Assembly (NCBI GenBank): GCA_958298945.1
Contig: OY282606.1
Coordinates: 50,109,920 to 50,173,919 of the forward strand
Source of the DNA: Atherix ibis
Lineage: Eukaryota; Arthropoda; Insecta; Diptera; Athericidae
Reading direction: 5' to 3'
DNA length: 64,000 nucleotides
Shown here: positions 24,804-36,180 of the stretch, piece after piece
Numbering within the stretch: the stretch's first letter is position 1
Layout: every line of letters begins with the position of its first letter
Made by a program: the position numbers and the translations under genes
The notes under the pieces: model-generated
Databases searched by the model: none
What the model was told of the DNA's origin: nothing
The model's input: the letters and a program-made list of their open reading frames with translations, nothing else

Positions 24804-24978
24804 GGAGGGTCGTTCAATAAGTCCTTAGAAAATCCAAGAAATTGCGTAGTGTTGGTAAACGTATTGTTTTTGTAATTAGCATTATCGACAGGAAAGCTGT
24901 GAAAATTTCAGCTCGATCCATAGCGTAGGTCAATTTCTATCGTCGATTAAAGTTAACGACATTTATTTGTGCATAACA

Positions 24979-26029
24979 ATGGAAAAATGCGAGTTTAGGG
25001 CTGTCATCAAACATCTCCATTTGAAAGGCTTAAGCCCGAAAGAAATCAAAGTCGAGTTGGATGCAGTTCATGGCACATCTGCACCTGTGTTTACGACGGT
25101 TTACAATTGGGTGAATGAATTTAAACGTGGCCGTTCATCCACATAAGATGAACATCGTTCAGGATGCCCAGTTGAGGCGTCTACTCCTGAAATCATCGAC
25201 AAAATCCACAATCTGATTTTGAACGATCGGCGAATTAAAGTGCGCGAATTAGTTGAGGCCACGGGCATATCACAAGGTACAGTCGCTTCAATTTTGCATG
25301 AAAAATTGTCTGTGAAAAAAATTTCGGCAAGATGTGTGCCGCGTTTGCTTTCAGAGAAGAATAAGCGCAATCGTGTAGTGGACTCTGAGGCTATGTTGGC
25401 ACTCTTTCATCGCAATCCTGCTGAATTCCTTCGTCGATATGTCACTGTGGACGAATACACTACTACACTCCAGAAACGAAGAGACAGTCATCACAGTGGA
25501 TTTTTTCAAGGATGAACGGGCTCCGAAGAAGGCAAAAACTGTGCCATCGGCCGGCAAGGTGATGGCCACGGTCTTTTGGGATTCGCAGGGCATCATTTTT
25601 ATGGACTACTTGGAAAAAGGAAAAACAATAACAGGAGCGTCTTACGCGTCGTTATTGCAATGGTTGAGCGAGGAAATCAAAGAGAAACGCCCCCATCTGA
25701 AGAAGAAAAAAATCCTCTTGCATCAGGACAATGCGCGTGTGCACACCTGCGCTGTTTCCATGGCCAAAATTGTGGAATTGAGAATGGAATTGTTGCAGCA
25801 TTCCGCTTATTCACCAGATTTGGCTCCGAGTGACTATTTTCTTTTCCCCAATCTGAAGAAATGGCTTGGAAAAGTTGGAAACTTTTCCAACCGTTTTTCC
25901 AAATTTTTTATCCCGTCCAAAAAATATGATTTCGGAGAACTTCCGAAATCATATTTTTTGGACGGGATAAAAATTTTGGAAAAACGGTTGGAAAAGTGTA
26001 AAAAACAGTTTTTTTATATCTTTTTCTAA
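24979..26029 (+). pseudogene. Irritans-like transposase, broken
   Basis: Starts at ATG 24979 (MEKCEFRAVIKHLHLKGL). A TAA at about 25144 interrupts RGRSST/DEHRSGCP. The frame then runs through the second helix-turn-helix and WVPRLL-like CVPRLLSEKNKRNR. A frameshift falls right after the first catalytic Asp (VTVDE) near 25455. The second frame continues with KAKTVPSAGKVMATVFWDSQ, the second Asp (LHQDNARVH) and the third (LAPSDYFLFPN), 34 residues apart. The C-terminal part is replaced by the palindromic insertion before FLDGIKILEKRLEKCKK and the stop at 26027-26029. Confidence 0.85.
25882..25996. repeat. 55-bp near-perfect palindrome in mariner
   Basis: Arms 25882-25936 and 25942-25996 match in reverse complement at 54 of 55 positions, with a 5-base loop (GAACT). 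The right arm is genuine coding sequence (SYFLDGIKILEKRLEK). The left arm is an inverted duplicate. A second small palindrome adjoins it at 25866-25890 (11-bp arms, 3-base loop). Confidence 0.92.
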
Positions 26030-26050
26030 GGACTTATTGACCGACCCTCG

Positions 26051-27426
26051 TATATTACAGATATTATTTGAATTTATTCTTAAATAATAGTTAGAAGTAT
26101 TAAAAAGACTATTGAAATAAAATACGTATACAATTTTTTTTTATTAAAATGGTTTGATATTAATTTCTTGATTGTGAGATCTTTTGGATTTTGACAGTTT
26201 GACGTTAATATTACTTACTATAAAAAATATTGTAATACTAAAAAGTACTTTTAAAAAAAATATCCAATACTGTTAATAAATAAATAGAGAGAAAAAAATA
26301 GAATAATTTAATTGAAAACCATGGGACATACATAAATTGCCCAGCCCAGTTTGGCAAATAAATCTCCATACATGTAGTGTACTTGTTCAAATGAATTTAC
26401 TGTCTGCACACAAATTATTTACTGTTTGGTGTTTTGGAATTTATTCATTTTATATATTTTTTAAACACAAATTACACAATATTTACTATATACTCGTATT
26501 CAAGTCATATGTTTGAAGCGTTAACTACTCTAGCCAAGTGTGTATAAAATACGAGTACACGAATATGTACTAAATATTGCAATGAAGAGACGTACATTTA
26601 AATGGTTTTATTTATTGAAAATTCACATGTACTATGTGTTTTGTCGGTATAGGATGATAGAAAGAATATAGAATAATAGTGGTAGATTTCCCATATCAAA
26701 TTTTGGGTTTAGGCTACTAGGCAGAAAAGAAGACATAATCTAAAGTTATACAAATACACAAAAGTACTATTCTCGATATTATAGCTCTCAGAATATACAA
26801 GTTCAAAATACACTCTACTAAAATACAGAGACACAATTTTATTAGAATAATATGCAAATTATCTAAATCGATTCAAATTCAACACCCCCCCCCCCCCCCC
26901 CCTTTATGTTTACGCCTAAACAGTATATCGACATTATGTATGCACAATACATAAAAAGATTCTCAAACTTTACATACTGACTCATGTTCACATTTGTGCG
27001 TATAAAATTTGCTTTTCAATTATTTTCGCGTCATTTAACATTTACGATTTACCCTCTTTGGCCCTTCCATTCTCAACTAAACATCCGATTTAGACAGAAG
27101 AAAGGCTAAAATACTAAATTCGCAAAGTTTTTAAGAAGTTTTTCTAACAATTTTTTTTTTACTTTTGATTTTTCACAAATGTTGAAGTTGTTAAAAAAGC
27201 AACAATTGTTACAATAGATATTTTCATTTTTTTGATTTAAGGACGATGGCATTTTTAATCTATTTGAGAATTTTTTTATTTTCATTAAATCTTATAAAAG
27301 TAAATTATTATAATAATCGAAAGTCGAAGTTTTTACATTAAATAAATCTAATTCTGTAAAATTTTCTTAATTTCTTGATATTATAATTTTCTTTTCTCTT
27401 AAGAATAATTCTATAATTAGACTATA
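26051..27426. other. Intergenic DNA with a poly(C) run
   Basis: No gene recognised. A run of 18 C lies at 26885-26902. TACTCGTA octamers at 26491 and 26550. Confidence 0.5.
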
Positions 27427-28679
27427 TACGGTTTTCCAATAAAAGTGATATGATTTCTAAGTGACGTTTTGTCCATTTATAATATGTCATAATCTTTTTT
27501 CTTTTTCATTGTATTCAGTAATGTTTACAATTTTATCATGAAGAGATATACTTAAAGAACAACGTTTACAAATTATTTAATTTTATTATCAAAATAATCG
27601 TTCTCCAATTGCAACTTTTCGTGCGCTTTTGCCATTTTATGGTCGTAATAATCGTCCAACTGTGCTCGCTATTCGTCGAATTGTTAAAAATTTCGAGCGT
27701 ACATTTTCTTTACATAATGTTCAAGTGCCAATAAGATAAAGAACCGCTCGAAGTAATGAAAATATTGATGCCGTTCAGGCAAGTGTTGCTGAACACCGCA
27801 ATTTGTCGATTCCAAGACGTTCTAAAGAATTGGAACTGTCTCAAACCACAACCTAGCGGATTTTGAGAAAGGATTTGGGCTTACATCCATATAAAATTGC
27901 TATCACTGAAGAACTGAAGCCATTGGACCATCGTAAACGTCGTGAATTTGCTGATTTTGTCTTGGAACAACTTAAAAACGATAAGGATTTTTTTAAGAAA
28001 ATCATCTTCTCCGATGAGGCTCACTTTCATCTGAGTGGTGCGGTAAATAAACACCCATTACATTCACCAGACAGTTTGGTGTGGTTTTTGGTCTGGTGGA
28101 ATCATCGATCCGTACTTCTTTCGAAATGAAGCTGGTAACACCGTCACTATCAATGGAGAGCGGTATAGATCGATGATAACCAACTTTTTATGGCCGAAAT
28201 TGGAAGAAGTTGATCTTGACAACATCTGGTTCCAACAAAACGGGGCTACGTGCCACACAGCTCGTGCAACAAAAAAAATTATTGCGAGAAAAGTTTGCAG
28301 ATTCAATTATTTCAAGCAATTGTGACATTGAATGGCCTCCAAGAAGTTGTGATTTAACACCATTAGACTATTTCTTGTGGGGTTATTTAAAGTCATTGGT
28401 CTTTAGCAATAAACTAGACTCTCTTCAAGCTTTAGAAGTCAATATTGAACGTGCTATTCATGACATACGACTTGATTTAGTAGAAAAAGTGCTTGAAAAT
28501 TGGGTTCATCGAATTTGTTCCTGCAAAAGAAGTCATGGAGGCTATTTGAATGACGTTTTATTCAGAACTTAATTGTATCAATTGTACTTCATATTAAATA
28601 AAAAACATTTGAATTTCCTCAAGAATTAGTGTGTTTTTTTAAAAAAAAGAAATCATATCACTCTTATTCGAAAACCCTT
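27427..28679 (+). mobile_element. Rosa-like (DD41D) mariner, copy R2
   Basis: Ends: TACGGTTTTCCAATAAAAGT on the left after TA and ...CTTATTCGAAAACCCTT on the right before TA (28680-28681). Same family as 107-1380 and 59999-61212, here on the plus strand. About 1.25 kb. Inactive through stops and frameshifts. Confidence 0.88.
27585..28572 (+). pseudogene. Rosa-like DD41D transposase, broken
   Basis: The N-terminal helix-turn-helix (SPIATFRALLPFYGRNNRPT) begins near 27600 and ends in a stop after FSLHNVQVPIR. A TAG at about 27856 replaces the Trp of TTTWRIL. The frame MRKDLGLHPYKIAITEELKP leads to the first Asp (FSDEAHFHLSG). About 40 bases after VNK are deleted. The second site reads Asn instead of Asp (QQNGATCH). 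The third site is intact (PLDYFLWGYLK), and the end is HGGYLNDVLFRT with TAA at 28570-28572. Confidence 0.85.
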
Positions 28680-29620
28680 TATAATTAAGAGGTCAGTCAA
28701 AGTATTTCTGTTAAAAAAAATGTTCAAACATTTTAAAAGTTTAGATCTTCTAAATTGACATAAAATATTAAAATGGTATACACGTATAGTAAAAAATCTT
28801 AGAACCATTGCATGTTATTAATTTTCACTATTAGCTATTAATTGGAACATGAGCTAGTTGGGATATTTGTTTCTTGCATGTGAGCTTTTCAATATGCATA
28901 TATATTTTTTCTCTTCATTATTAACTAAAATGTCACTTCTTTTAAAATTATTTTTAATACATAGAACATATAACAATAAAAAAAAACCGCATTATCAAGA
29001 TACCTTTCAGAATTTTTTTGAAAAATAATTATTCATGATACGTGATTAAATTAACGCTTTCGTGTTCACGTGCATATTAAATTGCCAACACGATCCAATT
29101 TCAAATTTTAGCTAGTACATAACATAATTGAAGGGGGCTTATTAAATAGTATGTAATTTTAGTTTTTCTTACGTGTCTTATATTTTTGTTCCAAATTTTA
29201 CTTATTTTCATTTTTTTGTTGATTATATGAATTTTGAATAACAAAAAATTGACAAGCAGGAGCATTTTACAAAAGATAAAATATAAAATATATACTTTAA
29301 AAGTAGTTCAGCTAATAATAGTTGCTGAAGAGTCTAACCGATTAGACTAGGATGGAAAATAACATTAATATTCAATCTAATTATTCTAATCCGAGAAAAG
29401 TACTTAACATTATTATCCAACAATGTAAGATATTCAAAATGAGTTAATAAAAATTTTAATCGATTTAAAAAGAAGTGTAGTATCCGACACTGCTGTAATC
29501 ATGACTGAATGATAAAGTGCAAGTACGATTGTACCCTTCTAGTAATGTTAGTCCTTATAGATGAGTATATTTTTTAACTATTTTAAAAAATACTTTCAAT
29601 AAAAGCCCTACTTCAATATA
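28680..29620. other. Intergenic AT-rich DNA
   Basis: No gene or mobile element recognised between two mariners. Confidence 0.45.
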
Positions 29621-30898
29621 CGAGGGCATTCAACAAGTACTTAGCCTCACCGCCCGATGGAACTGCTGTCACAAAATAAATTTACTATCTTTTGGTAGCC
29701 TACTGTCAAAGTTTCAGTCGATTCCCTTCATTAGTTTTGTTTTGAGAGCCTTTGAAAGCGAGCGTGTCGGTCGGTTGCACAAAAATGGAAAAAAAACAAT
29801 ATCGTTCGGTGATTAGATTCTTGTTTTTGGAAGGGAAAACGCGCAGCAAAATCAAAGATCGCTTGGATGCTGTGTATGGTGACTCTTCTCCTTCGATGGC
29901 GACCGTCAAGAATTGGTTCAACGAGTTTGTTCGTGGTCGCATGTCGGTTTTTGATGAGCCACGCCCAGGTGCCCCGAAAACGGCTGCTACGGAGGAAAAC
30001 GTTAAAAAAGTCCACGATCTTGTGTTGGCAGACCGTCGATTGAAGGTTCACGAGATAGCTGAGACTGCGGGCATCGCAGTAGGAACGGTGTATCATATTC
30101 TACACGAAGAACTGGGCATGAGAAAGCTGTCGGCGCAATGGGTGCCGCGTTTGCTCACACCGGAAAACAAGCGCAACCGTGAGACCACATCGGCGACGTG
30201 TTTGGCGCTGTTTCAGCGCAATCCAGCGGAGTTCTTGCGTCGTTTCGTGACCGTCGAAGAAACATGGATTCACTGGTACACACCAGAGACCAAGGAATAG
30301 TCGAAACAGTGGACTTCACCCGGCGAACGTGCTCCGAAGAAGGCGAAGACTGTTCGATCGGCCGGAAAGGTGATGGCCACCGTTTTCTGGGATTCACAAG
30401 GTGTGATCCACATCGATTACCTCGAGAAGGGTAAAACAATCACGGGGCGCTACTATGCTGACTTATTGGGCCGATTTGACGTCGAATTGAAGAAAAAGCG
30501 GCCCCGCTTTGCGAAGAAAAAAGTGCTGTTCCACCACGACAACGCGCCGGCTCACACCTCCGCCGTCGCCATGGCCAAATTATTCGAATTGCGCTACGAA
30601 TTGCTGCTCCATCCACCGTACTCTCCAGATTTGGCCCCCTGTGACTACTTTTTGTTTCCAAACCTGAAAAAATCACTCGCCGGGAATAGATTTGGGTCGA
30701 ATGAGGAGGTCATCGTCGCCACGGAGGCCTATTTTGCTTCTCTCGAGAAAATGTATTTTTTGGACGGGTTAAAAAAGTTAGAGCATCGCTGGGCCAAGTG
30801 TATCGAGCTTGAAGGAGATTATGTGGAAAAATAAATTGCCACCTTTCCAAAATTTTCGTTTTTCTTTTGTAGGCTAAGTACTTGTTGAATGACCCTCG
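29621..30898 (+). mobile_element. Young irritans-like mariner, copy I1
   Basis: A 1278-bp element bounded by TA (29619-29620 and 30899-30900). Left end CGAGGGCATTCAACAAGTAC, right end the complement of CGAGGGTCATTCAACAAGTA. Very similar to copies at 49652-50931 and 54373-55663, with GC-rich coding DNA that stands out from the surrounding AT-rich sequence, suggesting recent arrival. Confidence 0.95.
29785..30834 (+). pseudogene. Mariner transposase, near-intact with one stop
   Basis: A 349-residue mariner transposase. The family start is the MEKKQYRS methionine at 29785; an upstream ATG at 29752 adds 11 residues. Two helix-turn-helix regions fill the N-terminal 110 residues, followed by the linker WVPRLLTPENKRNR. 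The catalytic DD34D triad has Glu in place of the first Asp (VTVEETWIHW), and intact HHDNAPAH and APCDYFLF. A TAG at 30298-30300 replaces the Gln of TKEQSK. The frame is otherwise open to TAA at 30832-30834. Both the stop and the D-to-E change should inactivate it. Confidence 0.93.
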
Positions 30899-30961
30899 TA
30901 TACGAAAGTTAGTATATTCTCAGGAGTGACTGGTTTATGAATTGCACTCTTTTTACATATA

Positions 30962-32132
30962 CGAGGTCTGTTCAAAATTGTCTCCCCTTCAAAGCAATTC
31001 CCACCAGATATTATACACTTGTGCCAACGTTTTTTCCAATCCTCGAAGCACTTCAAAAAATAATTTTTTGTGATCTTGTTCGGCTCCTCCTTCGATGCCG
31101 TCTTTATCTCCTCAATGGGGCTCTTCAGTTTCGGGAACAAGAAAAAAGTCACAGGGGGCCAGATCTAGGGAATACGGTGGCTGCGGCATTATTAGTGTGT
31201 TGTTTTTGGCTAAAAATTCGCGCACAAGCAATGATGCGTGAGCAGGGTGTGTAATGCCACAAATCCGGGCGTTTCTGGCGGATTGCTTCGCGCAACTTGC
31301 ACATATCTTGCAGGTAATATTTCTTATTGATCGTTCTACCCTGTGGCAAGAACTCATGATGTACCACATCTCTGCAATCGAAGAAGACTGTAAAGAAAAC
31401 GTTCACATTCGACCAAACTTGGCGCGCTTTTTTCAGTCTTGGCTCGTACGGTAGCTTCCATTGGGATGATTGAGCTTTGGTTTCCACGTCATAACCATAA
31501 ACCCATGATTCGTCACCAGTTATGACCCTCTGGAGCAAATTTGGGTCGTCGCGGACAGAGTCCAACAGCTCCTTAGCAATGTTAATGCGATGCTGTTTTT
31601 GGTCGATGTTGGGCAATTTTGGTACGAATTTCGCGACGACCCGTCTCACGCCCAAATCATTGGTAAAAATCGAATGGCACGAGCCAATCGGTATGTTTAA
31701 GTCCTCAGCAACTTCTCTTATGGTGATTCGATTGGCTAATACTATTTTCTTCACTTCATCAATGTGTTCGTCTGTTGTTGACGTGCTCGGGCGTCCGTAG
31801 TTCACATCTTCTCGGCCCTCTGAGAACATTTTGTACCACCGATAAACGTTGCTTCGATCCAAGGCAGGTTCACCATATGACACAGTCTTTTTTCAAACAA
31901 AATTTGATACAGATTCTTTGATCCATTTTTTTGAAATGGGCAAAAATCGAAGACGAGCCAAAACATGTGCAAGCAGAGCAGCTGTCAAAAATTAACTGAA
32001 CATTCAAAATGGCCGAACTTGTCGGCATAAGTGAGAGACATGAGTAGCAACATAACGCCACAAAAAATCTAAAATCGAATATACGTAATCCGCGGAAATT
32101 CAAAATTTGCGATACTTTTTGAACACACCTCA
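30962..32132 (-). mobile_element. DD34D mariner V2, fuller copy of the long-inverted-repeat family
   Basis: On the minus strand. The 3' end (left) is CGAGGTCTGTTCAAAATTGT after TA (30960-30961). The 5' end (right) is ...GATACTTTTTGAACACACCTCA before TA (32133-32134). At 1171 bp it has internal deletions, but keeps the normal arrangement with different 5' and 3' flanks. It serves as reference for the rearranged copies at 11629 and 35390. Confidence 0.9.
30995..31926 (-). pseudogene. DD34D mariner transposase, deleted and frameshifted
   Basis: The start is ATG 31926 (MDQRICIKFCLKK). A deletion shifts the frame to SYGEPALDRSNVYRWYKMFS. The frame then runs through the second helix-turn-helix to the first catalytic Asp (VITGDESWVYGYD) and LPQGRTINKKYYLQ. 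The segment with the second catalytic Asp (HHDN) is lost by a short deletion. The third site (LAPCDFFL) lies in a shifted frame. The C-terminal piece with FLKCFEDWKKRWHKCIISGG is in another frame at about 31000-31100. Non-functional. Confidence 0.85.
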
Positions 32133-33437
32133 TATATATAAGAATATATAAAATTTTAAATTAATGTAAAAATTAAGCCAAATTCGAAAATGAATAAAAA
32201 GAATAATAAAAAATAAATACAAAAGTTCAATGTCTTTATTTTATTTTAGAGAAACCAATTTCCATATATGTATTTTAGTAATATTATTTATTTTTTGAAT
32301 ATTAAATCATGCTAAAGTTTATTCACTCTCTTTGGTCACTCTTTGTTCCCTTGTTTGTTATTCTGTATTTGAAAGTAAAATCGGATTTTCTAATCAATAT
32401 TCAAAAAATTCATCTTCTATATTATTATTGCATAGCTTTTGAATATTATCGTTTATATTTAAATAATTTATAAATACAATATATATATTGGAAGAATTAG
32501 TTAAATTAAACAAAATCAACAAAATTGATAGTATTCTTTTTCAAATGCTATAAATTTATATTAGAAAATTGATTTTATTAATTTATATCTAATATTTTAT
32601 TAATTAATATTTTTAAACTATTATTTCGAACAGAGGATTATTATTAATGCTGAAACAGGATATGTTGATAAAGCAATCCTTTTGACGTGTTATCTAACTA
32701 TGAAAAGTAGCCAAATAGTTGTGTTTATTTATCCACAATTAAAGCTAACAAAAAGCCCATATGGCCACAAATGAAACAGTTCTACGATGGTCTTCCCCCC
32801 CAAAATAAGAATATTGGATTACGAACACATCTGCTGGGAATATATTTAAATATTAGGCTGTATATGTAAAAACTTTTCTTTTATCGTAAAACTAATAATT
32901 TTGAGTCTTCCTTGGTAAATGTCTTCTATAAGGAACTTACAATAAATCGTTCCCCTTCATTCACTTCAAAATTACTATTATTCAGTTCGTATATTTAAAA
33001 TGTTTTCCCTTTAAAATTTCGAGTTTCCATTTATTACACTCCAAAAACTTATATGACACAAAACGTTAAGAATTTCTAAAACAAAATCAGAAGATCTTAT
33101 CTACAATAAAAAAGGTAGTAATAGAAGATAATAGTGCTAAATATCTGGAATATATAAGTAGAAATTTTATTGTTTAAGCTAATAATTTTTGAATTCAATA
33201 TTTTATATGAAATTTTGAAAGATAAAAGTCTTGGGATGAAATTTAACGCCTATGAAAGATTTTAATTATTATGAGCTTCAAAAGCTTTGAATTGTTCAAC
33301 TAACTTAATTGATTTTTCACGTTGGTAGTCTATTCAGTTTTTAACAATTCTAGAAGACCTGCTTGATGTTTAAAGAAATTTTTATTAAGTCTTTCTATAA
33401 AGTTTGATTTTTTTTTTTGCATTAATGTTTTATGAAA
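32133..33437. other. Intergenic AT-rich DNA
   Basis: Nothing recognised. Very AT-rich, with one CCCCCCC run near 32806. Confidence 0.45.
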
Positions 33438-34400
33438 TGTTTGTTTGTATGTACCGTCCCTTAGACATGATCCAGAGTCGTGAGGTCATTTAGCGACTAC
33501 AAGTATCGTATGAGCGGACGTTACCAGTTTCTGTTAGTTCAATTTTGTGGAGCATGTTAGTATGTTTGATCAGGTTAAAAAGTGGACAACTTGAATATGA
33601 AATTGTTGGATCTGGAAGCTCCCTGGGAGATATTGAAGATATTCAAACTTTTACTAACTGAGCGACAAAAATATAACTGCAAGATTAAAATTACGACCAA
33701 TAAATCCAGCCAACAAAGCGTTATTATTTTTAACGATAGCCTTGCCACCAATAAGGCCATTTGGGACTTGTGCGTAATGAAAGTGCTGACAAGTTGGCTG
33801 GAGAAACACTCCGTCGACCAGTGATCACAGTCATACCCAATCTGCCTCGCCTACTAACAGAATAACAGCTAACACCATTAGCCATCAGCAGACATGATGA
33901 CTGGACCAATAGTGACACATTTTTGTCGACTCATTGGATAACCACTAATAAATCAGTCTATTCAACATCCATACCGAAATTCTGGGTGCGGAAGCTTCTC
34001 AGAATCCGGATTGGACATACTGCTCTTACTCATAACTTCCTTTTTGGCAACACCAATGGTCCCTTATTCCAATCCTGTAGCACCCATTTCACTATCATCC
34101 ATATTCTACAGGAATGCCACATAACCAAGAATTACTTCGCGAGCAGAATTCCTCCCATTATGGAGCTCCTGGACCCAACAACTCCACTCCCTAGTCCCCT
34201 ATTTAAACTTCTACAACATACGAGTACTAATCTGCTCCACAAAATATAACAAAATTCTTAATATTCTATACTACTAACCACAGACCAGTCTCTCTCAGAT
34301 AACTTCCCACACGTACTATGAAGTCGCCAAATGGCCTCACGGTCGTGGCGCTATAAAGTGACCTCTGGTACATGTCTAAGGGACTTTACAAACAACAATA
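33438..34400 (+). mobile_element. I-type LINE remnant between inverted repeats
   Basis: A segment with LINE-derived coding sequence is bounded by inverted repeats. The perfect core is GTCCCTTAGACATG (33456-33469) against CATGTCTAAGGGAC (34371-34384). Similarity extends outward (TGTTTGTTTGTA) and inward (the GTGAGGTCATTTAGCGAC block against GTCGCCAAATGGCCTCAC near 34323). No DNA transposase is seen inside. The repeat may be an inverted duplicate of the LINE 3' untranslated region, or the ends of an unknown element. Confidence 0.6.
33690..34249 (+). pseudogene. LINE RNase H and C-terminal region, decayed
   Basis: A fragment of an I-type LINE ORF2. IIFNDSLATNKAIWD looks like part of the RNase H fold. 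The phrase ADKLAGETLRRPVIT, in a shifted frame near 33785, resembles the NxxADELA end of RNase H. It is followed, after a stop, by LRIRIGHTALTHNFLFGNTN and a TIIHILQECHITKNYF motif typical of the C-terminal Cys/His region of such LINEs. Ends in TAA at 34247-34249. Assigned by motif only. Confidence 0.6.
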
Positions 34401-35389
34401 TAACTGCAAATGGTTTTAGCTCGTGAAATAACTGATTGGATTGTAATTTACAATTTGTACTTCTTTTATTTTATTTATAAATTTTTCTTTAAAATATTTT
34501 TTTCAGAAATATATTTTTGTATCTCTTTACTAAAAATTACACACAGGGTCTACCAATTAGAATTTTTTAAAAAAAATTTCAATGAAATACAGAGACTTTG
34601 ATCACATTTTTGCATATTTGTGGCTCCTATTCTCGAATGATGCGGTTGATATTGGTTTTTAGCTCTTGAATTGTGTGCATACAATTTAAAAAAACCTTAT
34701 CTTTCACAGGGCTTTACAAGAAGTATTAAATCACATGCTCTTGGTGGGCACTTGATAACACCTATTGGCGAATTCAGACGTCTATTGAATTTGGTTTTCA
34801 ATAAATCGATCCTTTCTTGATCCTGTTTAAACCACAAGTCGTCAACATCCATATCATTAAAAATTAGTTACCATGTGTCTGTAGCTTACTCCGTTGACAG
34901 TAACTATAGTACCACTCTTATTTCCAAAAAAAAAATAGAGTGACACGATGTATTAAATGGTTGTCCAATAAGTGATCTTGAATGTACAAATACGACAATT
35001 TTGCTTGTTAACATAGCACTTCTCTAAGTGAAAATGAGCTTCGTTCGAGATTATTTTTTTTTCTTAAAAATCAGCACCATTTTCAATGATCCAATGAGCG
35101 AAATTTCGACATTCCAAATAATCTAGTAGCTTTAATTCTTGAAATTGAACCTTAAAAGGTTTAAGAGACAAATCCTTGGGCAAAATTCGCCAGGTGGTCA
35201 TTGTGGACAGACCCAATTGAGAACGTCTTAAAACTGATAAAATTGGTTATATAACTCAAATAAACGTTGTAAAATAAGTCAAATTTATCCACCAAATTCT
35301 TTATTGAAGGCTCAGATAGACAATCAATACAATATAGCCTATTTCAACTCTATTGAATAAATAAGTTCTAGTTGGTATATCAATATATA
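34401..35389. other. Intergenic DNA with mariner-like traces
   Basis: At about 35030-35230 the minus strand gives phrases resembling the rosa-like transposase (for example around AATGATCCAATGAGCGAAATTTC and GGTTTAAGAGACAAATCC), suggesting a further heavily decayed copy. Too degraded to delimit. Confidence 0.35.
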
Positions 35390-35566
35390 CGAGGTCTGTT
35401 CAAAAAGTTTTTGAATTTCCGCGGATTACGTATATTCGTTTTTCGATTTTTTTATGGCGTTATGTTGGATGTCTCTCACTTATGCCGACAAGTTCGGCCA
35501 TTTTGAATGTTCAGTTAATTTTTGACAGCTGCTTTGCTTGCACCAAAAAATGGATCAAAGAATCTG

Positions 35567-36180
35567 TTTCGGGAACAAGAAAAACTTACAGGGGGCCAGA
35601 TCTGGGGAATACGGTGGCTGCAGTATTATTAGTGTGTTGTTTTAGGCCAAAAATTCGCGCACAAGCAAAGGTGCCTGAGCAGGGGCGTTATCATGGTGCA
35701 AAAACTAATTTTTGTTCTTCCACAAATCCCGGCGTTTCTGGCGGATTGCTTTTCCGCCAGAAACGCCGGGATTTGTGGAAGAACAAAAATTCGCGCACAA
35801 GCAATGATGCGTGAGCAGGGTGCAAAAGCCACGAATCAGGGCGTTTCTGGCGGATTGCTTCGCGCAACTTGCACATATCTTGCAGGTAATATTTCTTACT
35901 GACCGTTCTACCCTGTGGCAAGAACGCATGATGCACTACATCCCTGCAATCGAAGAAAACTGTAAGCAAAACCTTCACATACGACCGAACTTGGCGCGCT
36001 TTTTCCGGTCTTGGCTCGTGCGGCAGCTTACATTGGGATGATTCAGCTTTGGTTTTCACGTCATAACCATAAACCTATGATTGGTCACCAGTTATGACCT
36101 TTTGTAGTAAATTTGGATCGTCACGGACAGAGTCCAACAGGTCCTTACCAATGTTAATGCAATGCTATTTTTGGTCAAAA
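35567..36180 (-). pseudogene. Partial DD34D transposase core, rearranged
   Basis: Retains the middle and C-terminal catalytic region of the same family as 30995-31926, without the DNA-binding N-terminus. The right junction joins the 5' region to DQK-like codons. Readable pieces include LPHEPRPEKARQVRS, LPQGRTVSKKYYLQDMCKLREAIRQKRP and LLVREFL. The section around the second catalytic Asp is partly duplicated and inverted. Frameshifts and stops occur throughout. Confidence 0.75.
35707..35791. repeat. Perfect 38-bp palindrome in mariner V3
   Basis: Arms 35707-35744 and 35754-35791 are exact reverse complements with a 9-base loop (ATTGCTTTT). The arms correspond to transposase codons just before the HHDN site. 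Confidence 0.95.

Larger units (their letters stand above)
24804..26050 (+). mobile_element. Irritans-like DD34D mariner with a palindrome near its 3' end
   Basis: Ends: GGAGGGTCGTTCAATAAGTC on the left after TA (24802-24803) and ...CTTATTGACCGACCCTCG on the right before TA (26051-26052). The element is 1247 bp. It is a different lineage from the copies at 29621, 49652 and 54373. Close to the 3' end the coding sequence is folded back on itself (see 25882-25996). Confidence 0.9.

Noticed and set aside
26885..26902. Poly(C) run, and the G13 run at 38609-38621, as functional sites
   Set aside because: Simple homopolymers, common sequencing and replication slippage sites, with nothing around them to suggest function.
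33438..34400. Calling the segment a new DNA transposon
   Set aside because: Inverted ends are visible but no target-site duplication or transposase was found, so it is reported only as a LINE remnant with inverted repeats.
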